Assembly: GCA_002344005.1 (NCBI GenBank)
Contig: DDTD01000001.1
Coordinates: forward strand, 1 to 21,346
Reading direction: 5' to 3'
Source of the DNA: Ignavibacteria bacterium UBA2373
GTDB lineage: Bacteria; Bacteroidota; Ignavibacteria; Kapaibacteriales; UBA961
Length of the DNA: 21,346 bases
Below the pieces are notes generated by a model that was given only the letters and a program-made list of their open reading frames with translations, was not told the origin of the DNA and did not search any database. The position numbers and the translations under genes are program-made. This document shows positions 1 to 7,430 of the stretch, one piece after another; position 1 is the stretch's first letter, and each line of letters opens with the position of its first letter.

Positions 1-1647
1 AGGAATGTCTATTGATTCTAATCCAGTACAATGTGAGAATGTAACGTTACCAATACTCGTCACGGAATTGGGAAGATTAACTGAAGTCAATCCGGAACAA
101 CTATAGAAAACACCTTCACTAATACTGATAACCGAATTCGGAATGGTAACTGAATTTAAGCCGGTACATTTTGCGAATGCATCAATACCAATACTCCTCA
201 CGGAATTAGGAATAGTAACAGATATCAAACTTGTGCAACCTTGGAATGCATAATTACCAATATTCGTCACGGAATTAGGAATGTTCACCGAAGTCAATCC
301 AGTACAATCTTCGAATACCCCTGTAGCAATATACGTTACCGAATTAGGAATAGTAACAGATGTCAAACTTGTGCAACCTTGGAATGCATAACTACCAATA
401 TTCGTCACGGAATTAGGAATGTTCACCGAAGTCAATCCAGTACAATCTTCGAATGCCCCTGTAGCAATATACGTTACCGAATTGGGAATATTAACTGAAG
501 TCAAACTGTGACAGCGTCTGAAAGTATAAATTCCAGTCGTTGTTACCGAATTAGGAATGTTTACTGATGTTAAGCCGATACAATCTGCGAATGCATAATT
601 ACCAATATTTGTAATAGAATTAGGAATGTTTACAAAAGTCAATCCCTTGCAATTATAGAATGAATATTCACCAATACTAATAACCGAATTAGAAATGTTA
701 ACTGAAATTAGCCCTTTACAACCCGCGAATGCACTGTTTCCGATCGTTACTACTGAATTAGGAATGTTTATTGAATCCAGCAGTGAACACCCTTCGAATG
801 CATTGTTTCCAATCATTGTTACTGAATTAGGGATATTTACTGATCTCAAGCCCCAATTATCAGCGAATGTATTATCTTCAATCCTTGACACGGAATTAGG
901 AATGTTCACCGATCCCAATCCTCTACATTCTTTGAATGCACCGACACCAATCCTTGACACGGAATTAGGAATGATAAGAGAAGTCATACTGCGGCAACCT
1001 TGGAATGCATAATCACCAATATTGATAACGGAATTAGGAATGTTAGCCGAAGTCAAGCTGGTACACTGTGTGAATGCATTGTTTCCAATATTTGTAACCG
1101 AGGGACCGATGTTTACTGAAGTCAAGCTGGTACATTCAGTGAATGCAAAATAACCGATATTAGTCACCGAATTACCGATGTTTACTGAAGTCAATCCGGT
1201 ACATTGTCTGAAGGCAAAGTGATCAATATTAGTCACCGAATTAGGAATGTCTATTGAAACCAAACTTGAACAACTGTGGAATGATGAATTACCAATATAT
1301 GTCACGGAATTAGGAATGGTTACTGAAGTCAATCCTGTACAATTTGAGAAAGCGCTTTCTCCAATACTTGTCACTGAATTAGGAATGGTAATTGAAGATA
1401 AACCCCGACTATATGCAAAAGCACTACTTCCAATACTCGTTACACCATACGTAATTGATGCGTTTGTTACAGTAGCCGGAATATTTGCGTTGCCTGTAAT
1501 GGAAGAGTTTCTTATTACTTCTACGGTAGGCGGATTGGTTGATGTTACTTTATAATTAATGCCATCAACATTGAAATTTTGCCCAAAGACATTGATGTGG
1601 AACATAATGATTGCTAACAAGGCAAGGCATAAAGTTTTCATGTTCAT
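1..1647 (-). CDS. BspA-like leucine-rich-repeat surface protein, N-terminal 549 residues (C-terminus beyond left edge)
   Basis: The frame is open from the ATG at 1647 down to base 1, so only the N-terminal part is visible. Residues 1-22 form a signal peptide (MNMKTLCLALL...VFG) followed by Q. A header to about residue 70 (NVDGINYKVTSTNPPTVEV, then NIPATVTNASITY) precedes 21 consecutive 23-residue repeats of the form xIGxxAFxxCxGLTSVxIPNSVT, the BspA/LRR_5 type. No capping segment interrupts the array, unlike the downstream paralogue, which has a cap after 11 repeats. BspA-type proteins are surface or secreted and often bind host proteins or other cells; the ligand here is unknown. The paralogue ends in a T9SS tail, so export by T9SS is likely but the tail is not visible here. 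The start is supported by the same leader and signal peptide being conserved in the paralogue. Confidence 0.9.
   Translation of the reverse strand, partial: MNMKTLCLALLAIIMFHINVFGQNFNVDGINYKVTSTNPPTVEVIRNSSITGNANIPATVTNASITYGVTSIGSSAFAYSRGLSSITIPNSVTSIGESAFSNCTGLTSVTIPNSVTYIGNSSFHSCSSLVSIDIPNSVTNIDHFAFRQCTGLTSVNIGNSVTNIGYFAFTECTSLTSVNIGPSVTNIGNNAFTQCTSLTSANIPNSVINIGDYAFQGCRSMTSLIIPNSVSRIGVGAFKECRGLGSVNIPNSVSRIEDNTFADNWGLRSVNIPNSVTMIGNNAFEGCSLLDSINIPNSVVTIGNSAFAGCKGLISVNISNSVISIGEYSFYNCKGLTFVNIPNSITNIGNYAFADCIGLTSVNIPNSVTTTGIYTFRRCHSLTSVNIPNSVTYIATGAFEDCTGLTSVNIPNSVTNIGSYAFQGCTSLTSVTIPNSVTYIATGVFEDCTGLTSVNIPNSVTNIGNYAFQGCTSLISVTIPNSVRSIGIDAFAKCTGLNSVTIPNSVISISEGVFYSCSGLTSVNLPNSVTSIGNVTFSHCTGLESIDIP
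203..478. repeat. 138-bp tandem duplication (two LRR units) inside the first BspA-like gene
   Basis: Bases 203-340 and 341-478 are the same 138-bp block, exactly two 69-bp LRR units, with three substitutions that I can see. Read on the coding strand, the three differences change residues: T/I in SLTSV versus SLISV, S/N in SYAF versus NYAF, and A/V in TGAF versus TGVF. The frame is kept. Confidence 0.9.
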
Positions 1648-1713
1648 ACAACGAATTACTGATACCTACTTCCAGATAATTTTACGTCGCTGTTTCGGTA
1701 ATTCCGACTATGT
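1580..1713 (-). repeat. Duplicated leader and signal-peptide segment, copy 1
   Basis: This 134-bp stretch holds 66 bp upstream of the first BspA-like start plus the first 68 bp of coding sequence. It matches 4551-4684 with a single mismatch (1642 g versus 4613 a, a synonymous Asn codon change). The identity stops abruptly after 1713, so the duplication or gene conversion included the untranslated leader but not the DNA further upstream. Confidence 0.92.
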
Positions 1714-1725
1714 CATAATGTGTTA

Positions 1726-1733
1726 CAAAATTA
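1726..1733 (-). promoter_or_regulatory. Possible -7 promoter box for the first BspA-like gene
   Basis: On the minus strand the bases read TAATTTTG, matching the Bacteroidota-type -7 box TAnnTTTG. They are about 80 bp upstream of the ATG and just outside the duplicated leader. I see no good -33 TTTG partner at 19-21 bp. Confidence 0.25.
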
Positions 1734-1840
1734 TACTTTTTTTGTAAGTACTTCCATTATTATGTCAATTTTGAACTCAAAACTTCCAAGTTTGCACTTC
1801 AATGTTCCTTATGAAACCCACATAGCTAAAGACAAAACAC

Positions 1841-4618
1841 TTAATTCTTTATCAATGTTTGCGATACTTGTTTTCCACGTTCTGTTATGATGCTGATAAT
1901 ATAATTCCCCGTTGCTAAGTTCTCCGTGTTAATTGGTTTAATATATGACGAATTTCCTTGTGAGACAATTCTCCCCTCTACATCAATTATTGTATAGCTG
2001 AAATTAGCTTCAAGATTATCAGGGGAACTTACGGTAAATGAATGTGATACAGGATTGGGAAATACTTGAACGAGATTATCTTGTACATCAAAATCATGCA
2101 CCCCACTTATGACCGCTATATTAAAATCTTTCCAAACAGGTGTATTCTTATAGGCATCTTGAGTTCCTTCGGGTACATATAAAATTACATTCGGTATAGT
2201 AACATTTTCAAAAACATTGGCGTTTATTTCTAAAGGCATTGTCCGATGTACCGTTACTGAAGTCAATGCGGAACAATCAGAAAATGTTCTGTCACCAATG
2301 CTTGTCACAGACTGAGGAATATTGACAGATGTCAATCCCTTGCACCCTGCGAATGCTTCTTCTTCAATACTTGTAACATCATACGTAATAGAGGCATTTG
2401 TTATAGATGTCGAAACATTTCCATTGCCTGAAATTGATGTGGTATTTACTGTTGCCGGAATATTTGCATTGCCAATAAACGAAGAGTTTTTTGCCACCGC
2501 CACAGTAGGAGGAATTAATGATGTCACTGTGTAAGAGATATCATCAGCAGAGAAACTTTGCTTAAATCCTTGTATTTTAAAATCTTTCCAAACAGACTTC
2601 TGACTATAAGCATTTTGAGTTCCTTCCGGTACATATAATGTTACTTTATTTACATTCACATTATCAAAAACACTAGCATTTATTACCAAAGGTTTTGTCC
2701 TATTCACCATTACTGAGGTTAATTCGGTACAATTTCCGAATGCATACATTCCAATACGAGACAACGAATTAGGGATGTTTATAGATGTTAACCCGGTACA
2801 GTTTTTGAATGTCCGCGATCCGATTGTCTTTAGCGAGTTAGGAATATTCAGTGAAGTCAAGTTTGAACAATTTTCGAATGCATCGTCATAAATATCAATA
2901 ACTGAATGAGGAATGGAAAGAGAACTCAATCCTGAACAACCTGCGAATGTACCGTAACCAATACTTGTCATAGATTTAGGAATACTAACAGAGGTCAAAC
3001 TTGTGCAACTATAGAATGCATAATTACCAATATCGGTTACCGAATTAGGAATGTTCACCGAAGTCAATCCTGAACAATATGCGAATGAATAATTACCAAT
3101 ATTAATAACCGAGTTAGGAATGGTAATTGAAGTCAACCCTGTACAATTGAAGAATAAATAATTGCCGATACCGGTAACTGAGTTAGGAATATTAATTGAA
3201 GTCAACCCGGTACAACCTGCGAATGCAGCGTTACCAATATTCGTCACTGAATTGGGAATGCTTACCGAAGTCAATACTTTACAATCTGCGAATGCAGCGT
3301 TACCAATATTCGTCACTGAATTGGGAATGCTTACTGAAGTCAAGTCCTCACAGTATTGGAATGCCTCATGTCCAATCCTTGTAACAGCATACGTAATAGA
3401 TGCATTTGTTACAGTAGATGGGATATTTGCACTGCCTGTAAAAGAACCGGTTTTTGCTACTTCCACAGTTGTTGGATTGGTTGATGTAATTTTGTAATTA
3501 ATGCCATTAACCGAGAATGTTCCCAAATTTCCCTTGATATTAAAGTTTTTCCAAACAAGTGCTTTTCTGTAAACATCTTGAGTTCCGTCCGGAATATATA
3601 GTGTCACTTGTTCTGCTTTAACGCTATCAAAGTCGTAAGCCTTTATTTCTAATGGGGTTGCCCAATTCACAGTTAACGAAGTCAATCCTGTACAATTTTT
3701 GAATGCGCCGGACCCAATAGTTGTTACCGAATTAGGAATGGTAATTGAAGTCAAGCCCGAACAATTTGCGAATGCAGCGGATCCAATAGTTGTTACCGAA
3801 TTAGGAATATTAACTGAAGTCAAACTACTACAAAACTGGAATGTAGCCTCTCCAATACTTGATACGGAACTCATGTTGACCGAAATCAAACCGGAACAAC
3901 CAGAGAATGCAGCGGATCCAATAGTTGTTACCGAATGAGGAATGTTCATCAAAGTCAAGCGATAACAACCTTTAAAGGCACCATCATCAATAGTTGTTAC
4001 CGAGTTAGGAATGTTCACGAAAGTCAAGCGGAAACAATATTCGAAGGCGCTTTTTCCAATATTATTTACCGAATTAGGAATGGTAATTGAAGTCAAGTTG
4101 GAACAATATGCAAAAGCATAATTACCAATATTGATAACTGAATTAGGAATGGTAAGAGAAGTCAAACCAGTACAATATTGGAAAGAACCGTCACCAATAC
4201 TTGTCACCGAGTTAGGTATGTTCACCGAAGTCAATCCGGAACAATCTGAGAAAGTACGTTCACCAATTTTCGTCACCGAATTAGGAATGGTAAGTGAAGT
4301 CAAACCCTTACAACCTGCGAAAGCATAATTGCCGATAGTAGTTACGGAATTCGGAATATTCAGTGAAGTCAAACCGTTACAATTTTGGAAAGCACTACTT
4401 CCAATACTCGTTACACCATACGTGATTGATGTATATATTACAGTCGCCGGAATATTTGCAATGCCTTTAAAGAGGCGGTTACCTGCAACTTCCACAGTAG
4501 GCGGATTGGTTGATGTTACTTTGTAATTAATGCCATCAACGTTGAATTCTTGCCCAAAGACATTGATGTGGAACATAATGATTGCTAACAAGGCAAGGCA
4601 TAAAGTTTTCATATTCAT
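1841..4618 (-). CDS. BspA-like three-module leucine-rich-repeat protein with T9SS C-terminal sorting domain
   Basis: A complete 925-residue secreted protein. Residues 1-22 are a signal peptide. Three modules follow (about 24-363, 367-685 and 689-834). Each has a header (F.V.GINYK.TS.NPPTVEVA, NIPATV..ASITY), an LRR array and a cap (PLEI...VTLYIPDGTQDxY, VWKxFxI). The arrays hold 11, 10 and 2 repeats of 23 residues; the eighth repeat of module 1 is one residue short and has lost its proline. Module 3's header carries a small insertion (TTSISGNGNVSTS). Residues 849-925 (VQVFPNPVSHSFTV ... GNYIISIITERGKQVSQTLIKN) are a typical T9SS type A tail, which would direct export and surface anchoring or release. 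The protein lies downstream of nothing co-oriented except a possible decayed gene, and is followed by its tandem paralogue. The function is presumably adhesive; the ligand is unknown. Confidence 0.95.
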   Translation of the reverse strand: MNMKTLCLALLAIIMFHINVFGQEFNVDGINYKVTSTNPPTVEVAGNRLFKGIANIPATVIYTSITYGVTSIGSSAFQNCNGLTSLNIPNSVTTIGNYAFAGCKGLTSLTIPNSVTKIGERTFSDCSGLTSVNIPNSVTSIGDGSFQYCTGLTSLTIPNSVINIGNYAFAYCSNLTSITIPNSVNNIGKSAFEYCFRLTFVNIPNSVTTIDDGAFKGCYRLTLMNIPHSVTTIGSAAFSGCSGLISVNMSSVSSIGEATFQFCSSLTSVNIPNSVTTIGSAAFANCSGLTSITIPNSVTTIGSGAFKNCTGLTSLTVNWATPLEIKAYDFDSVKAEQVTLYIPDGTQDVYRKALVWKNFNIKGNLGTFSVNGINYKITSTNPTTVEVAKTGSFTGSANIPSTVTNASITYAVTRIGHEAFQYCEDLTSVSIPNSVTNIGNAAFADCKVLTSVSIPNSVTNIGNAAFAGCTGLTSINIPNSVTGIGNYLFFNCTGLTSITIPNSVINIGNYSFAYCSGLTSVNIPNSVTDIGNYAFYSCTSLTSVSIPKSMTSIGYGTFAGCSGLSSLSIPHSVIDIYDDAFENCSNLTSLNIPNSLKTIGSRTFKNCTGLTSINIPNSLSRIGMYAFGNCTELTSVMVNRTKPLVINASVFDNVNVNKVTLYVPEGTQNAYSQKSVWKDFKIQGFKQSFSADDISYTVTSLIPPTVAVAKNSSFIGNANIPATVNTTSISGNGNVSTSITNASITYDVTSIEEEAFAGCKGLTSVNIPQSVTSIGDRTFSDCSALTSVTVHRTMPLEINANVFENVTIPNVILYVPEGTQDAYKNTPVWKDFNIAVISGVHDFDVQDNLVQVFPNPVSHSFTVSSPDNLEANFSYTIIDVEGRIVSQGNSSYIKPINTENLATGNYIISIITERGKQVSQTLIKN
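3217..3354. repeat. Adjacent near-identical 69-bp LRR units in the second BspA-like gene
   Basis: From 3217 and again from 3286 (offset 69 bp) the same string of about 50 bases recurs with almost no change, encoding two successive NIGNAAFA.C repeats in module 2. It is a recent single-unit duplication, in contrast to the more diverged units around it. Confidence 0.75.
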
Positions 4619-4684
4619 ACAACGAATTACTGATACCTACTTCCAGATAATTTTACGTCGCTGTTTCGGTAATTCCGACTATGT
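4551..4684 (-). repeat. Duplicated leader and signal-peptide segment, copy 2
   Basis: This is the partner of the segment at 1580-1713, with one synonymous mismatch over 134 bp. It comprises the first 68 bp of the complete BspA-like gene and 66 bp of leader. The sequence immediately upstream (4685 onward) bears no relation to that upstream of copy 1. Confidence 0.92.
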
Positions 4685-5288
4685 ATTTGTCTAAATAAAA
4701 AACTGGAAGCTCAACATTACTTTCTTTGCAATACCGATAACATGTTCTCAGCAAGAACAATTCCACATTGTGATGGAAAGTAAGCTATTCTTATCGTTTA
4801 ACCGATATAAGTCCCAATAATCAATGCAATCTAAATCATAGAAAGTTCGCTTGTCTGTTTTCTCAATAGTTTGAGCAAAGCACTCAGTCGAAAATATAAG
4901 TATGAGAAGGACTGCACTGTTTATAGTTTGCCTACGCTTGTTGTTCGCGTGGACGCATTGTGCTTTCCCGTATCGCGAAACTACAAAACTTTAGCAACAC
5001 AGTCAAAAATCTAACGATAATGTTGTAAACAACAAAACATTTTGTGCAGCATAGCATCATTGATATGCGCTTGTTGTCATTGAGTAAAGCTTATTTATTT
5101 TTGATAAATTTGTCGTAAAAATTGTTTGAAGCCGGGTGTCTATAAAAATTGTTAAAATTACGTAGTTTGAAAAGTATGTTGTTGCGCTTATGGTTTCAGT
5201 GTTTCAGAATTTCTTTACATTAAGAAAATCTCTTCAATTGCCTTTGAGTATTCCTCAATAGACAGAGTTGTAATAAAAGCACGTATTA
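4685..5288. other. Intergenic region between the Rieske gene and the BspA-like gene
   Basis: Apart from the possible decayed secreted-protein gene at 4748-4924, I see no supported gene. A short hairpin (TTGAG, five-base loop, CTCAA, at about 5245-5259) lies just downstream of the Rieske stop but lacks a clear U-tract. The rest is AT-rich and unremarkable. Confidence 0.5.
4748..4924 (-). pseudogene. Possible decayed small secreted protein gene (ATA in place of a start codon)
   Basis: A minus-strand frame encodes about 58 residues that look like a signal peptide plus a short mature part: NSAVLLILIFSTECFAQ, then TIEKTDKRTFYDLDCIDYWD, ending ...TMWNCSC. No ATG, GTG or TTG is in frame; the codon at 4922-4924 is ATA, preceded by AGG about 9 bases upstream, as if a former ATG had mutated. 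After the TGA the frame stays open for about 18 more codons. The signal-peptide look (hydrophobic run, then FAQ) is seen directly; decay or a non-standard start is inference. I recognise no family. Confidence 0.3.
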
Positions 5289-6374
5289 TTATTGTCTCAA
5301 AAAATCGGCGAGTAGTCTGTGAAAATGATGTGTTCCTTGTTCGCGATTCACAGAAAATCTTCCTGTTGAATACACTCTTGATTTGAGACCTTTATATACA
5401 TTTTCCACCACGAATTCATCTTCACGCTCTACTTTGTCCAACATTGCTCCCGCCCCCGAATGCAATTTGCTCTCATCATAGAGATATGTAATAAAACTAA
5501 CTTTTGTTTTATCAATGGTTATTGGTTTCACGATATTGATAGATAAACCCCAAGGATAAAAATTGAACATCATATTCGGGAATATCCAATAATAATAAGC
5601 GGCAATGGATTTACCATAATCGGGATGTCCTTCAGGCAAAATGAAACATTCCTCACCATCTTTTGCATATCCGATTTGCACATTGAAATAATCATATAAT
5701 TCTGTGGTATATAGCCCATAATCTAAAACTGAGTTCAAATCCTGATGCACGTACGGAATATGAAATCCCTCAAGATAATTGTCGCAATACAATGCCCAAT
5801 GCGCATTCACAAGATATTCTTTTCCTAAAGTCGGTTTATGAATAAATTCATCCAGAGGCAAAAAACCAATGCGTTCATTCATGATAGAAAGAATATTACG
5901 CAGTTCGAATCGGGGAGAAATTCCCGTAAATAAAAATGGACCCCATTCCACCAAATCAAATTGATGTAAATTATCGCATGGTCTGGGGAAATTCTCAGTC
6001 AAAGAAAATTCAGGCATGGATACAAATGTTCCATCTTGTTTGAATCTTCTGCCATGATACATACACGTGAGAAATTTGGCTGATCCGGGGTTGTGCACCA
6101 CGATATTTCCACGATGAGTACATACATTCGAAAGACATCGAAGAGTGTCATCCGCGGAACGAATTAAAACCATTGGCTCATTCAAATAACCATCTAATAG
6201 ATAGAATGGATACGTGCTATTTGGTAAACTATTTAGACGTTTATCCCCAATCCATTGCCATGATGAGGCAAATATTCGATCTTTCATACTCTCAAATATA
6301 GTGGTATCATGATAAAATGAGCCGGGCAATGTTTCGGCTTTGCTGATATCCGGGTCTATGTAGAGTTGTTTCAT
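5289..6374 (-). CDS. Rieske non-haem iron oxygenase, alpha subunit
   Basis: The 361-residue protein has the two-domain layout of ring-hydroxylating oxygenase alpha subunits. The Rieske [2Fe-2S] ligands are C85/H87 in CTHRGN and C104/H107 in CMYHGRRF. The catalytic domain has DNYLEGFHIPYVH (D198, H205, H210), with D319 in the EREDEF segment as the probable third iron ligand. The family uses O2 and electrons from a reductase to hydroxylate aromatic rings or to oxidise or demethylate quaternary amines (choline-, carnitine- or betaine-type enzymes). The substrate cannot be told from sequence. No reductase, ferredoxin or beta subunit gene lies in the window, so its electron donor must be encoded elsewhere. 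The ATG at 6374 follows GAGAGAG, a weak ribosome site. The gene stands alone on its strand. Confidence 0.9.
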   Translation of the reverse strand: MKQLYIDPDISKAETLPGSFYHDTTIFESMKDRIFASSWQWIGDKRLNSLPNSTYPFYLLDGYLNEPMVLIRSADDTLRCLSNVCTHRGNIVVHNPGSAKFLTCMYHGRRFKQDGTFVSMPEFSLTENFPRPCDNLHQFDLVEWGPFLFTGISPRFELRNILSIMNERIGFLPLDEFIHKPTLGKEYLVNAHWALYCDNYLEGFHIPYVHQDLNSVLDYGLYTTELYDYFNVQIGYAKDGEECFILPEGHPDYGKSIAAYYYWIFPNMMFNFYPWGLSINIVKPITIDKTKVSFITYLYDESKLHSGAGAMLDKVEREDEFVVENVYKGLKSRVYSTGRFSVNREQGTHHFHRLLADFLRQ

Positions 6375-6729
6375 TGTTCTCTCTCAAAAATAATTACAGT
6401 TACCGTAGGATTAAATATGCGAAAATGTCAGAAGCGTTGAAGTCCCGAAAGGGTTTTGCACTCCTGTCTCCTTGAAGTAAAGAGTTTCTTTTCTTCAAAA
6501 CTACACAATTTAGGTAACAAAGACAAAACTTCATATCAATCAATAATTTTTATGAAAGCACTTGTCTAAACAAAACCCGCGAAGTTAAATTTTTTTTGTG
6601 TTTTCATCATCAACATAAATTTATATTATATAGTTTAAAACATTACAACAAAACAAGTTAGTAACAATATGTTCTGAGATTTATACCGAAACACATATCG
6701 TCTTTCGTTCTAAACACTCACTCTATAAT
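6375..6729. other. AT-rich intergenic region, no gene seen
   Basis: No convincing open frame or RNA gene. Two small fold-back sequences are visible: CCCGAAAGGG near 6444-6453, and an imperfect hairpin at 6472-6498 (TTGAAG..AAGA, GTT loop, TCTT..CTTCAA). The left end of the decayed IS element to the right may lie in this stretch, but I could not identify a terminal inverted repeat. Confidence 0.5.
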
Positions 6730-7430
6730 ATCATCACATATATGTTTTCTATAAACTAAAGACATGATACCGGTCATAATTGGTTTATTGATAATCAAGG
6801 AGTTAAATCTCCATTTTTATAGCAATTTGTCTATTATTGTTTTACACTCCGGCGTACAATAAGCATTTTTGAAATACTCCTTAGAAAAGTATGTTCTTTG
6901 TTTTGCAGTAAAAAAACAATTGTTACACTCTATATGGATGTAACTTATACTCATTACAAAAGAATGGGAGATAAAACAGACTATCGGGGGTAAAAATCAT
7001 ACAGCGAAAATACTTATTCTTTGTCAAGAAGGTGGAATATTCTTGCCTATTCTGAGTCTGTTGAGGGAAATTGATGATGAACTTTATCAAGCAGATTACC
7101 ATTGTACATCAATGGTTCAATAATTACAAAAACAGGTATTGTTATAGCGAAAAATACAGTTCTTAGCCTTGACAATGGTTTCAATTATAAAAAGTTATGT
7201 AAACAATATTTCGACTTTAACTCTTTCCTAATAGTCAAGAAAATAAACTTAATAGTCAATCACTTAATACCGAACACAACGCTTCTTTATTCAAGAACAT
7301 ATACATTGCACTATGTCAGTGAACGATTATTTGCATGGATTGACAGTTTTAGAACACCGGTATTAGGTATGAAAAAAAATCGGAAAATTATCGTGCATTT
7401 TGGCTTTTAGAAATGAGAATTTATTATTTT
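6730..7430 (+). pseudogene. Decayed IS5-family transposase (insertion-sequence remnant)
   Basis: Fragments of one IS5/DDE transposase appear in order, broken by stops and frameshifts. FYKLKT (6747-6764) matches the usual ..LYKLKTGxQW segment. GVKSPFL, a stop, then QFVYYCF (6799-6843) match GxQWR.LP...VYYxF. YMDVTYTHYKRMGDKTDYRG (6931-6987) matches the first catalytic Asp region LDGTHT.xKxGG...YxG; after a stop this frame continues NTYSLS...ILAYS...EGN. In another frame, LSLDNGFNYKKLCKQ matches LNADAGFDxxxLR (second Asp), and VSERLFAWIDSFR matches VxERTNAWxDSFR (region of the catalytic Glu). A last shift gives RYEKKSENYRAFWLLEM, the usual C-terminus. About 700 bp remains, close to full length. 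It is not functional. I could not see terminal inverted repeats. Its 3' end abuts the stop of the convergent glycosyltransferase gene. Confidence 0.7.

Noticed and set aside
241..1555. Several plus-strand open frames of 60-105 codons opposite the first BspA-like gene
   Set aside because: The 69-bp repeat keeps every frame in phase, so one stop-free unit gives long antisense frames. Their translations are just periodic images of the LRR units.
2322..4526. Plus-strand open frames up to 111 codons opposite the second BspA-like gene
   Set aside because: Same periodicity effect; no signal peptide, domain or independent coding character.
4902..4994. 30-codon plus-strand frame beginning MRRTALFIVCLRLLF
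   Set aside because: It looks like a signal peptide but is the antisense of the better-supported minus-strand frame and its upstream region, and has no ribosome site or mature domain.
7102..7410. 102-codon plus-strand frame as an independent gene
   Set aside because: Its second half matches the C-terminal region of IS5 transposases, and the flanking frames supply the rest, so it is part of a pseudogene.
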